DNA of 6,998 nucleotides from DASZIT01 sp036264255 (GCA_036264255.1 DATARI010000162.1:1-6998); one strand, 5' to 3'; shown: positions 1-6,802, numbered from the stretch's first letter. Translations and numbers: made by a program. The notes: a model not told the origin generated them from the sequence alone.

Positions 1-3000
1 CCGGCGGCGGGACCAATTCGCGCAGCAGGTTCACCACCACCGGTGCGTAGTTGGTCCCGGAAGTCGGCGCCGGTAACGGAGCCAGCAGACGGTGGAAGTC
101 GGGCTGGTAGGTCGCCCCCGGCGCCAGCCGCCGCAGGCGCACCTCCGCCGATGCCGGCAGGGTCACCGGGGAGAGTTTGATCGAAGCCCGGCCGCTCCCG
201 CCCATCCCACCCAGGCTCCTCGGGACGGTGACGGTCAGCTCGGTGATCCCCAGCCGAAGGCACTCCACCCGGAGCCGGGCCACGTCGAGCAGGGCGGCAG
301 CCGGAGTCGGCAACGGACCGAACCGGTCCTCCCATTCGCTGGCCACGTCGGCCACCTCGGCCTCGGTACGGAGCCCGGTGATCCTCCGGTAGGCCTCCAG
401 GCGGACGTCCTCGGCCTCGACATAGTCGGGCGGCAGATGGGCGGCGTCGGGAAGGTCGATCTTGAGGTCGACCGGCTGCGGCCGGGCCTCCCCTTTCAGC
501 TCGGCTACCGCTTCGGACACCATCTGTACGTAGAGGTCGTAGCCGATGGCGGCGATGTGTCCCGACTGGTCCCGGCCCAGCAGATTGCCCGCCCCGCGAA
601 TCTGTAGGTCCCGCAACGCAATTTTGAACCCTGATCCCAACTCGGTGTGATCCCCGATGGTCCGCAGCCGCTCGTAGGCCTGCTCGGACAGCACCTTGTC
701 GGTGGGATGGAAGAGGTAGGCGTAGGCCCGGCTCCCCGCCCTCCCTACCCGCCCCCGGAGCTGGTGCAGCTGCCCGAGCCCCAACAGGTCGGCCCGGTCG
801 ACCACCAGAGTGTTGACGCTCGGCATGTCGATCCCCGACTCGATGATGGTGGTGCAGACCAGCACGTCATAGGCGCCCTCCCAGAAGTCGAGCACCACCT
901 GTTCGAGCGAGCCCTCGTCCATCTGCCCGTGGGCCACCGCCACCCGCGCCTCGGGGGCCATGCGGCGCACCCGTTGCGCCACCGCGTCGATGTCGTGGAC
1001 CCGGTTGTGGACGTAGAAGACCTGGCCCTCCCGCAGCAGCTCCCTCCGGATGGCCTCGGAGGCGGCCCCTTCCTCGTACTCGCCGACATGGGTGAGGATC
1101 GGCCGCCGGGCCGCCGGCGGGGTGTTGACCATCGACAGGTCGCGGATGCCGGTCAACGCCATTTCCAGGGTGCGGGGGATCGGGCTGGCGGTGAGGGTGA
1201 GGACGTCGACCCCGTGGGAGAGGGCCTTGATGGCCTCTTTGTGGGAGACCCCGAACCGCTGCTCCTCGTCCACCACCAACAGGCCGAGCTTCTTGAAGGT
1301 GACGTCGCCCCCCAACAGCCGGTGGGTGCCGACCACCACGTCCACCGAGCCGTCGGCCAGGCCCCGCAGCACTGCCCGGGCCTGGGCGTTGGTCAGGAAC
1401 CGGCTGAGCATCTCCACCTTGATCGGGAACTGGGCGAACCGCTCGGTGAAGGTCTGGAAGTGCTGGCTGGCCAGCAGGGTGGTCGGGACCAGCACCGCGG
1501 ACTGGAATCCGTCCTGGGCCGCCTTGAACACCGCCCGGAGGGCCACCTCGGTCTTGCCGAAGCCCACGTCCCCGCAGACCAGCCGGTCCATCGGTTGGAG
1601 CCGCTCCATGTCGGCCTTCACCTCTTCGATGGCCCGCAGCTGGTCGGCGGTCTCCACGAACGGGAACAGCGATTCCATCTCCCCCTGCCAGGGGGTGTCC
1701 GGACCAAAGGCATGGCCCTCCACCTGGAGCCGGCGACGATAGAGGTCCACCAACTCCTGGGCGATCTCGTGGACCGCCGCCCTCGCCCTCGACCGGGCCT
1801 TCTGCCATTCCGAACCGCCCAGCCGGCTCACCGCCGGCGAATCACCGCCGGCATAGGGGGTCAATAGCTCGATCTGATCGGTGGGGAGGTACAGCTTGTC
1901 GGCGCCCCGGTATTCGAGCAGCAGGTAGTCGCGGGTGGCCCCACCCATCGACCGGGTGACCATCCCCCCGTACCGGGCCACCCCGTGCTGGCGGTGGACC
2001 ACGTAGTTGCCGGGGGCCAGATCGTCGAAGAAGCCGTCCACCGGACGGGCCCGGGTCCGGGCCTGACGGTGGGGCCGCCGACGGCCGGTGACGTCGGACT
2101 CGGCCAGGACCGCCACCTTGGCTCCCGGCAGCACGAACCCGCTGTCCACCGTGGCAACCACGATGCGGGCACCCGGGGTGGTGAGGTCGGTGTGGTCACC
2201 GGGCGCCACCACCGGGACGGTGACGCCCTCTTCGGCCAGGACCCCGGCCAACCGTTCCGCCCCACCCGGCGTCGAGGAGCACAGCACCACCGAGTACCCG
2301 GCCAGGGTCAGTGCCGTCACCTGGCCGGCCAACTTGGCCCCGTCCCCGAGGATGGGCTCCCACCCCCGGCTCTCCACCGCCGGGATGTCCGGACCCTCCG
2401 CGGTCGGCACCAAGGAGACGACCGCCGCCGAGGTCGAGGTGAGCAGCCGGTCGTAGGGGACATGCAGGCGCGGGGTGGTGGTTCCGCCGGCATCGTCAGC
2501 GTCGACAACGGCACCGTCAGCGTCGACAATCGCATCGATGGCCGCCGCCCCGAGTCCCCAGGTGGAGGCCAACGCCTCGGCCAAGGCCGACTCCTCGTCG
2601 AGGAGCTCGCCGGCCCGGTCCCGTACCCGGCGCGGCTCCACCACCACCACCACCGCGTCGTCACCCAGGAGGTCGGTGATCAACTCCTCGCCCTCCGACA
2701 ACCACGGGAGCCACGACTCCATCCCGTCGAACAGCTCCCCGTCGGCGATCCGCTCCCATTGGTGGCGTCCCCACGGCGCCGCCCCCACCAGGCGCGCCGC
2801 GGTCCCCCGCATCGCCTGGTCGGCGATCAGCTCCCGGCAACCGAACAGCTCCACCGAGGTGAGGTCGTCGGTCGACCGTTGGTCGGCGACGTCGAAGCGG
2901 GTAAGCCGGTCGACCTCGTCGCCCCACAGGTCGATGCGGATCGGGTCGTCGGCCGTCGAGGGGAACACGTCGACGATCCCGCCCCGGACGGCCAGCTCGC

Positions 3001-3541
3001 CCCGGTGCTCGACCAGCGACTCCCGGCGGTACCCCATGGCGACCAACTGGGCCACCAGCTCGTCGACGGCGAGCCGGTCCCCGTGGGAGACGACCACCGG
3101 CCGGGAGGCCGTCCGCCAGGGACCCAGCCGCTGGAGGACCGCCTTGACCGGCGCCACCACCACCTGGGGACCCCGGGCCGCGGAGCCCCCACCCAGCTGC
3201 CAGAGCAACCGGAGCCGCCGCCCCATGGTCGACACATCGGGGCTGACCCGCTCGAAGGGCAGGGTCTCCCACGCCGGGAAGACATCGACGCCGCCGGGGT
3301 CGTCAGGATTGTCGGGGTCCCCGAGCTCGGTCAACGCCCCGAGGTCGTGGGCCAGCTGATCGGCCGCCGCCCCGGTGGGAGTGACCACCAGCACCGGTCG
3401 CCGGCTGCCCAGGCGGATCAGCCCGGCCAGCACGAAGGCCTGGGCCGGGGTGGCGACGGCCAGGGTGGCGGTGGACGCGCCGACGACCCGCGTCAAGGCG
3501 GGCTCGTTGCGAAGCAGGGCAGGGAGCGAGCGGAGGCTCAC
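1..3541 (-). CDS. mfd: Transcription-repair coupling factor Mfd (3' end outside window)
   Basis: Mfd is a cytoplasmic ATP-driven DNA translocase that binds stalled RNA polymerase, pushes it off the template and recruits UvrA for strand-specific excision repair. One uninterrupted frame gives 1180 codons. The N-terminal UvrB-like module (about 1-300) includes the UvrA-contact stretch around residues 171-194 (YRR...VEHRGELAVRGG). The RNA-polymerase-interacting CarD-like domain lies around 505-565 (GNYVVHRQHGVARY at 511-524). In the helicase module, Walker A GDVGFGKT is at 657-664, the DEEQ box at 758-761, TASPIPRTL at 784-792 and QLRGRVGRAG at 927-936. The RGAGNLLG segment starts at 982, and the C-terminal D7 domain (IKLSPV...RLRRLAP) reaches the edge. 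Only a few residues and the stop are probably missing. The start is GTG (MSLRSLPALLRNEPAL, family-like); an in-frame TGA lies 14 codons upstream and no ATG intervenes. The ribosome binding site is weak (GAGCAG). The start lies 39 bp after the permease stop, suggesting co-transcription. Identification is near certain. Confidence 0.97.
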   Translation of the reverse strand, partial: MSLRSLPALLRNEPALTRVVGASTATLAVATPAQAFVLAGLIRLGSRRPVLVVTPTGAAADQLAHDLGALTELGDPDNPDDPGGVDVFPAWETLPFERVSPDVSTMGRRLRLLWQLGGGSAARGPQVVVAPVKAVLQRLGPWRTASRPVVVSHGDRLAVDELVAQLVAMGYRRESLVEHRGELAVRGGIVDVFPSTADDPIRIDLWGDEVDRLTRFDVADQRSTDDLTSVELFGCRELIADQAMRGTAARLVGAAPWGRHQWERIADGELFDGMESWLPWLSEGEELITDLLGDDAVVVVVEPRRVRDRAGELLDEESALAEALASTWGLGAAAIDAIVDADGAVVDADDAGGTTTPRLHVPYDRLLTSTSAAVVSLVPTAEGPDIPAVESRGWEPILGDGAKLAGQVTALTLAGYSVVLCSSTPGGAERLAGVLAEEGVTVPVVAPGDHTDLTTPGARIVVATVDSGFVLPGAKVAVLAESDVTGRRRPHRQARTRARPVDGFFDDLAPGNYVVHRQHGVARYGGMVTRSMGGATRDYLLLEYRGADKLYLPTDQIELLTPYAGGDSPAVSRLGGSEWQKARSRARAAVHEIAQELVDLYRRRLQVEGHAFGPDTPWQGEMESLFPFVETADQLRAIEEVKADMERLQPMDRLVCGDVGFGKTEVALRAVFKAAQDGFQSAVLVPTTLLASQHFQTFTERFAQFPIKVEMLSRFLTNAQARAVLRGLADGSVDVVVGTHRLLGGDVTFKKLGLLVVDEEQRFGVSHKEAIKALSHGVDVLTLTASPIPRTLEMALTGIRDLSMVNTPPAARRPILTHVGEYEEGAASEAIRRELLREGQVFYVHNRVHDIDAVAQRVRRMAPEARVAVAHGQMDEGSLEQVVLDFWEGAYDVLVCTTIIESGIDMPSVNTLVVDRADLLGLGQLHQLRGRVGRAGSRAYAYLFHPTDKVLSEQAYERLRTIGDHTELGSGFKIALRDLQIRGAGNLLGRDQSGHIAAIGYDLYVQMVSEAVAELKGEARPQPVDLKIDLPDAAHLPPDYVEAEDVRLEAYRRITGLRTEAEVADVASEWEDRFGPLPTPAAALLDVARLRVECLRLGITELTVTVPRSLGGMGGSGRASIKLSPVTLPASAEVRLRRLAPGATYQPDFHRLLAPLPAPTSGTNYAPVVVNLLRELVPPP
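2489..2530 (-). repeat. 21-bp in-frame tandem duplication inside mfd
   Basis: Two adjacent 21-bp copies (2510-2530 and 2489-2509) differ at only two positions. They encode IVDADGA and VVDADDA, residues 338-351 of Mfd, in the variable region between the UvrB-like module and the RNA-polymerase-interacting domain. Each copy contains GTCGACGCTGACG. The unit length is a multiple of three, so the frame is kept. Confidence 0.85.
2639..2653 (-). repeat. (GTG)5 trinucleotide run inside mfd
   Basis: Five successive GTG codons encode Val297-Val301 of Mfd, shortly before the 21-bp duplication in the same variable region. This is a short microsatellite-like run. It may be a buried beta strand using the favoured valine codon, or a slippage product. 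Confidence 0.7.
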
Positions 3542-3580
3542 CTGCTCAGGGTATCGGGATTGATGTAGCTCCCCACCCGG

Positions 3581-4342
3581 TCACCGGCGCCGGGGCTCCC
3601 AGCGGAATTTCCAGAGGGCGAAGGCGAACGCGGCGGCGGCCCAGAGGAGCATGATCAGGATGTCACCGGTCTGGAACCCGGAGCCGGGCCCGGTCTCGAA
3701 GGCGCCCACCAGGCCCTTGACCAGGTGCCGAACCGGGAAGAAGTCGGCGATCTTCGCCAGGATCGACGAGTTGTTGATCGGGTAGAAGACGCCGGAGATG
3801 AACACGATCGGGAAGGCGGTGCCGTTGATGACCGCCGGGGCCGCCTCGCCGTTCGGGACGATGGCGGTCACCGCCAGACCCAGCGCCGAGAACGTCAGCA
3901 CCCCGATCAGGATGGTGATGGCCGCCGCCGCCGAGTGGTACGGGAAGTGCAGGTTGAACCCGACCATCCCGATCGACACCACCAAGATGGTGATGAGGGC
4001 CACATTGATGATGACGCTCCCGACGATGCCGGCGATGTAGGAGAGCATGGACATCGGGGTGCCCCTCATCCGCTTCAGCACCCCCGAGTCCCGACGGATG
4101 CAGAGGGTGATGCCGAGGTTGATGTAGCAGGCGGAGACCAGCCCGAAGACCAGCATGGCCAGCACCAGGTACTGGTTGTAGCGGAGGGTGGAGTCCTGGA
4201 TCTTCCCGCTCCCGGCGCCGGTGCCGATCACCAGCAGGAAGATGACCGGGAACATGAAGGTGAACACCGCCGCCATCGGGTTCCGCCAGTAGATCTTCTG
4301 CTCGTAGCGAACCTGGTCCCTGGCGACGAGGAGGTCGTTCAT
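3581..4342 (-). CDS. ABC-2 type transporter permease (multidrug/antibiotic export type)
   Basis: This is the membrane subunit of an ABC exporter, 253 residues, typical for ABC-2 (DrrB/NodJ-like) permeases. A cytoplasmic N-terminus (residues 1-22, with the amphipathic VRYEQKIYWRNP segment seen in the family) leads into six predicted membrane spans at about 23-40, 57-82, 100-127, 138-161, 169-187 and 226-246. The cytoplasmic loop after span 2 has IRRDSGVLKRMRGTPMS, the R-G-T-P signature of the family. FISGVFYPI (181-189) is also characteristic. It ends in a basic KFRWEPRRR tail that favours a cytoplasmic C-terminus. The ATG overlaps the ATPase stop as ATGA, so translation is probably coupled; no good ribosome binding site is visible. 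With the adjacent ATPase it should form a heteromeric exporter of two subunits each. The substrate cannot be inferred; drugs, lipids or polysaccharide are all exported by relatives. Confidence 0.93.
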   Translation of the reverse strand: MNDLLVARDQVRYEQKIYWRNPMAAVFTFMFPVIFLLVIGTGAGSGKIQDSTLRYNQYLVLAMLVFGLVSACYINLGITLCIRRDSGVLKRMRGTPMSMLSYIAGIVGSVIINVALITILVVSIGMVGFNLHFPYHSAAAAITILIGVLTFSALGLAVTAIVPNGEAAPAVINGTAFPIVFISGVFYPINNSSILAKIADFFPVRHLVKGLVGAFETGPGSGFQTGDILIMLLWAAAAFAFALWKFRWEPRRR

Positions 4343-5388
4343 GCCGAGGGGTCGGTTCGATCGCCATCCGAGCTCCCCCGGGCGCTCGGATGGAGGCGGA
4401 CGGCCTCCTCCACCGCCACCAGACCGTTCAATCGCTCGAGGTCGCCGACGCAGTCATCGGTGAGGGCGAGGTAGACATCCTCGAGCGACGGCCGCTGCAC
4501 GGTCAGGTGCTCGAGTCGCTCACCGCGGGCTACCGCCCAACCGGTGAGGTCATGGAGGAACACGGTGGCATCGGGAAGGCTGAACTCCACCGCCCGCTGC
4601 TGAACCCGGGGGAAGCAGCCTCCGGGAATGGGAAGATCGTCCAAGCCCACCCCGCTCGGCAGGGTGAACCTGACCGTCGTCACCCCGGCGTCCCGTCCGC
4701 CCAGATTGTCGGGCGTCCCCGACGCCACCACCTTCCCGTTGGCGATGACCGTCACCAGGTCGGCCAGCGCCTGGGCCTCGTCCATGTAGTGGGTGGTGAG
4801 CACCACCGTCCGGCCCTCGTCGCACAGCCCCCGGACCAGGTCCCACGATTCCCGTCGCGCCGACGGGTCGAACCCGGTGGTGGGCTCGTCGAGGAAGATG
4901 AGCTCGGGATTCCCGATCAGGGCCAGCCCCAGATCCAGGCGGCGCTGCTGGCCGCCGGAGAGCGTCTTGATCTTGGCCCCCTGCTTCGCCTCCAGGCCGA
5001 CCAGTTCGACCACCTCGCCCACCGGTCGCGGCGCCGGATAGATGCCGGCCCGCTGGTGCATCGCCTCGGTCACGGTGAGGAACGGGTCCACCGCGCACTC
5101 CTGGAGGACGATGCCGATCTTGGCCCGCAGGCCCCGGTCCCGATGGGACGGATCGCGCCCGAGGACCGTCACCTCGCCGCCGTCCCGATGGTGGAAGCCC
5201 TCCAGGATCTCGACGGTGGTGGTCTTCCCGGCCCCGTTGGGCCCGAGCAGGGCCAGCACCTCGCCGCGCCGGACTTCGAAGTCGATTCCCTGTACTGCCT
5301 GAAAATTCCCGTAGGACTTGGTCAGGCCCTTGACCGAGATAACGGTGTCGGTGTCATGGACCACTGAGCGAGCGTAATGCCTGGCCAA
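4339..5388 (-). CDS. ABC-2 exporter ATP-binding subunit (DrrA/CcmA-like)
   Basis: This is the ATPase that powers the permease encoded immediately downstream. All nucleotide-binding motifs are intact: A-loop Tyr26, Walker A GPNGAGKTT (49-57), Q-loop Gln96, signature LSGGQ (143-147), Walker B LIFLDE (163-168) and switch His200 in TTHYMDEA. A C-terminal extension of about 120 residues includes SLEDVYLALT, typical of DrrA-type exporters (DUF4162-like region). The whole is 349 residues with a hydrophilic tail. The start is uncertain. No ATG is available; TTG at 5388 has a weak AAGAAG 5 nt upstream, whereas GTG at 5364 has no ribosome binding site but would suit a leaderless mRNA (protein starting VVHDTDTV). 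The TTG lies inside a palindrome, so the choice bears on regulation. The gene is separated from pth by about 105 bp of repeat-rich DNA, so a separate promoter is plausible. Confidence 0.94.
   Translation of the reverse strand: MARHYARSVVHDTDTVISVKGLTKSYGNFQAVQGIDFEVRRGEVLALLGPNGAGKTTTVEILEGFHHRDGGEVTVLGRDPSHRDRGLRAKIGIVLQECAVDPFLTVTEAMHQRAGIYPAPRPVGEVVELVGLEAKQGAKIKTLSGGQQRRLDLGLALIGNPELIFLDEPTTGFDPSARRESWDLVRGLCDEGRTVVLTTHYMDEAQALADLVTVIANGKVVASGTPDNLGGRDAGVTTVRFTLPSGVGLDDLPIPGGCFPRVQQRAVEFSLPDATVFLHDLTGWAVARGERLEHLTVQRPSLEDVYLALTDDCVGDLERLNGLVAVEEAVRLHPSARGSSDGDRTDPSA
4364..4393 (-). promoter_or_regulatory. Perfect 10-bp hairpin just upstream of the permease start
   Basis: Arms CCATCCGAGC and GCTCGGATGG (4364-4373 and 4384-4393) are perfectly complementary around a 10-nt loop. 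The hairpin lies in the last codons of the ATPase gene, ending 21 nt before the permease ATG. There is no T-tract, so a terminator is unlikely. A role in setting the ATPase:permease ratio or in mRNA processing is inference. Confidence 0.5.
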
Positions 5389-5402
5389 GAAAACTTCTTG
5401 GC
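5384..5402. promoter_or_regulatory. Palindrome at the exporter start (candidate operator)
   Basis: GCCAAGAA and TTCTTGGC form 8-bp perfect arms around a 3-bp centre, 19 bp in total. The palindrome covers the TTG start at 5388 and lies 20 bp upstream of the alternative GTG at 5364. It is rich in A/T relative to this genome. Size and symmetry suit a dimeric repressor such as a PadR, TetR or MarR family member, common regulators of ABC-2 drug exporters. No regulator gene is in the window. Confidence 0.45.
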
Positions 5403-5408
5403 GGTCGC

Positions 5409-5429
5409 GGCTTCTTTATGGCTTCTTTA
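5409..5429. repeat. 10-bp direct repeat in the exporter upstream region
   Basis: Two identical GGCTTCTTTA units (TAAAGAAGCC on the coding strand) are separated by one base, giving an 11-bp period, about one helical turn. They sit just upstream of the palindrome, which shares the AAGAA core. This arrangement could place two protein monomers on the same face of the DNA. Confidence 0.55.
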
Positions 5430-5437
5430 GGGATCCG

Positions 5438-5454
5438 TAGTCCGCTCAAGACTA
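5438..5454. promoter_or_regulatory. Inverted repeat and possible promoter element
   Basis: TAGTC and GACTA form 5-bp arms around a 7-bp spacer. On the coding strand the spacer holds TTGAGC, resembling a -35 box, and TAAAGA lies 14 bp beyond it, which is short for a standard promoter. The patch is AT-richer than its surroundings and is the most likely place for an exporter promoter, but no box pair is convincing. Confidence 0.25.
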
Positions 5455-5493
5455 GAAATATCCGACGCCCGCCGACCGGCTCTCCGGCACCGG

Positions 5494-6072
5494 TCAGGTG
5501 GTGGTGTTCACCCGGTTCATGGCTGCCTCCACCCCGTCGGCCAGCACCGCTTCCACCGCGTCGGCGGCTTCGGCGACGGCCACCGCCAGCAATTCCCGCT
5601 CGGCGGCAGCCGGGCGCTTGAGGACGAAGTCGGCCCCGGGTTGGCGCCCGGGGGGCTTGCCGATCCCGATGCGTACCCGTACGTAGTCATTGGTCTTCAG
5701 GTGGCTGTCGATGGACTTCAGCCCGTTGTGCCCGGCGCTTCCACCTCCCGCCTTGATCTTCACCCGGCCGGGGGGCAGATCGAGCTCGTCATGGACGACG
5801 ACCAGCCGCCGGCCCAACCCGTCGGGACCCAGACCGGCCCGGCGGACCAGATTGGTGACGGCCAGCCCCGACTCGTTGACATAGGTCGAGGGGATGGCCA
5901 ACAGCACCGGACGGTCGTGAATGCGCACCGTGCTGGCCTGGGCATGGAGGCCCTTCTCCGCCCGGAGCCGGGCATGGTGGCGTTCGGCCAGGAGGGTGAC
6001 CACGTCGGCCCCCACGTTGTGGCGGGTGCCCTCGAACTCGGGACCGGGATTGCCCAGGCCGACCACCAACAA
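5494..6072 (-). CDS. pth: Peptidyl-tRNA hydrolase
   Basis: Pth cleaves the ester bond of peptidyl-tRNAs that drop off ribosomes, recycling tRNA in the cytoplasm. The protein, 192 residues from this start, is normal family length. VVGLGNPG opens the fold. Catalytic-site residues are visible: Asn8, His18 in TRHNVG, Asp94 in VHDELD and Asn115 in GGGSAGHNGLKS. The usually conserved methionine of TYMN is Val65 here (STYVNESG). The start is a problem: the listed TTG (6072) has no good ribosome binding site, and no ATG or GTG lies between it and the rplY stop. A CTG at 6114, in frame and 6 nt after GAGGAG, would add 14 residues (LLRRPGPRTGSPAE). The rplY stop codon is in the same frame. The gene lies 45 bp or less after rplY, so the two are probably one operon. 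Confidence 0.96.
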   Translation of the reverse strand: MLVVGLGNPGPEFEGTRHNVGADVVTLLAERHHARLRAEKGLHAQASTVRIHDRPVLLAIPSTYVNESGLAVTNLVRRAGLGPDGLGRRLVVVHDELDLPPGRVKIKAGGGSAGHNGLKSIDSHLKTNDYVRVRIGIGKPPGRQPGADFVLKRPAAAERELLAVAVAEAADAVEAVLADGVEAAMNRVNTTT

Positions 6073-6111
6073 CTCGGCCGGGGACCCGGTGCGGGGGCCC
6101 GGGCGGCGGAG

Positions 6112-6126
6112 CAGGATTTACTCCTC
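6112..6126 (-). promoter_or_regulatory. Candidate ribosome binding site and CTG start for an extended pth
   Basis: GAGGAG at 6121-6126 forms the last two Glu codons of rplY. It is followed by the TAA stop and then, 6 nt after the GAGGAG, by CTG at 6112-6114 in the pth frame. This is the only well-spaced Shine-Dalgarno-like element near the pth N-terminus. CTG starts are rare, so this is a suggestion. Confidence 0.35.
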
Positions 6127-6789
6127 GGAGGATTCGTCGGTGCTGGCCGCACCTTCGGCGGCCGGTGGGGCCTCGCCGGCGGCCTCGGCGGCCAGGGCGG
6201 CGGCCGCAGCTTCTTCCTCGGCGGTGATCTGCACCCTGGGAGGCTGGCCTGCCACCACGGTGGCATCCGGATCGGTGTCGACCTCCACCACGGCGGGGAT
6301 GGTGATGTCGCTCACGTGGAGCGAGCCCCCGATGATCAGGTCGGTGATGTCGAGATCGAACGAGGTGGGGATGTCGGCCGGCTTGGCCTTGATGGCCAGG
6401 GTGAACAGCTGCTGGTCCACGATCCCGTCGCCGTGCTGGATCTCCATGGCCTCGCCCACCAGGTTGATGGTGACCTCGGCGGCGATGACCTCATCCCGGC
6501 GCACGATCAGGAAATCGACGTGGGAGACGACGTTCTTCACCGGGTGGCGCTGGATGTCCCGGGCCAGGGTGAGGAGGCTCTTGCCCTCGAGCTGGAGGGA
6601 CAGCAACGTGTTGAGTCCGGCTTCGCCGGCCATGGCAATTCGGAAGTCACGGGCGACGATGGAGACCGGCACCGCTTCGGTGCCGTGGCCGTAGACCACG
6701 CCGGGGATCTTCCCCTCGGCCCGGAGGCGGCGGGTGGCGCTGGTCCCCGTCGGCCGGCCGGCCTCGGCTTCAAGCGTGATCTCGGGCAT
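6118..6789 (-). CDS. rplY: 50S ribosomal protein L25, general stress protein Ctc type
   Basis: L25/Ctc binds 5S rRNA in the central protuberance of the large ribosomal subunit. The 223-residue product is the long Ctc/TL5 form. The N-terminal 5S-binding domain (about 3-95) has RRLRAEGKIPGVVYG (20-34) and IQRHPVKNVVSHVDFL (79-94). A TL5-type beta domain (about 98-190) includes VDTDPDATVVAGQPP. A low-complexity tail rich in Ala and Glu, ending DESSEE, closes the protein. The start is ATG 6789, preceded by GAGGAG at a 7-nt spacing; translation opens at MPEITLEAEAG, as in the family. A longer in-frame reading to 6909 would add a non-homologous Arg/Pro-rich stretch and is not used. It is the first gene visible in an rplY-pth unit and is probably driven from the promoter near 6908. 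Confidence 0.97.
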   Translation of the reverse strand: MPEITLEAEAGRPTGTSATRRLRAEGKIPGVVYGHGTEAVPVSIVARDFRIAMAGEAGLNTLLSLQLEGKSLLTLARDIQRHPVKNVVSHVDFLIVRRDEVIAAEVTINLVGEAMEIQHGDGIVDQQLFTLAIKAKPADIPTSFDLDITDLIIGGSLHVSDITIPAVVEVDTDPDATVVAGQPPRVQITAEEEAAAAALAAEAAGEAPPAAEGAASTDESSEE

Positions 6790-6796
6790 GCGGGGA

Positions 6797-6802
6797 CTCC
6801 TC
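6797..6802 (-). promoter_or_regulatory. Ribosome binding site of rplY
   Basis: GAGGAG lies 7 nt upstream of ATG 6789. It is the strongest Shine-Dalgarno match next to a start in this window and fixes the rplY start against the longer frame. Confidence 0.8.

Noticed and set aside
1184..1192. Mfd motif TASPIPRTL instead of the usual TATPIPRTL
   Set aside because: Serine for threonine is conservative and all other helicase motifs are intact, so it is not evidence of altered function.
867..1808. Minus-strand alternative frame within mfd
   Set aside because: It is out of frame with Mfd, whose motifs continue without interruption. The Gly/Pro/Arg-rich product is a GC artefact.
647..1867. Long plus-strand open frame opposite mfd
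   Set aside because: It lies wholly antisense to conserved Mfd helicase domains. The composition (rich in His, Pro, Gly, Arg, Gln) is the usual by-product of GC-rich third positions.
1985..3568. 527-codon plus-strand open frame opposite the N-terminal half of mfd
   Set aside because: It is antisense to a clear family member, with low-complexity composition and no recognisable motif.
4390..5367. Plus-strand open frame opposite the ABC ATPase
   Set aside because: It is the antisense shadow of a gene with all ABC motifs intact, and no domain is recognisable.
5474..5495. Terminator after pth
   Set aside because: A 6-bp stem (GACCGG/CCGGTC, 10-nt loop) overlaps the pth stop but is not followed by a T-tract, so it is too weak to call.
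5634..5653. 7-bp G/C inverted repeat inside pth
   Set aside because: CCCCGGG/CCCGGGG arms encode a conserved GKPPGRQPG loop. Such repeats are expected by chance in DNA this GC-rich.
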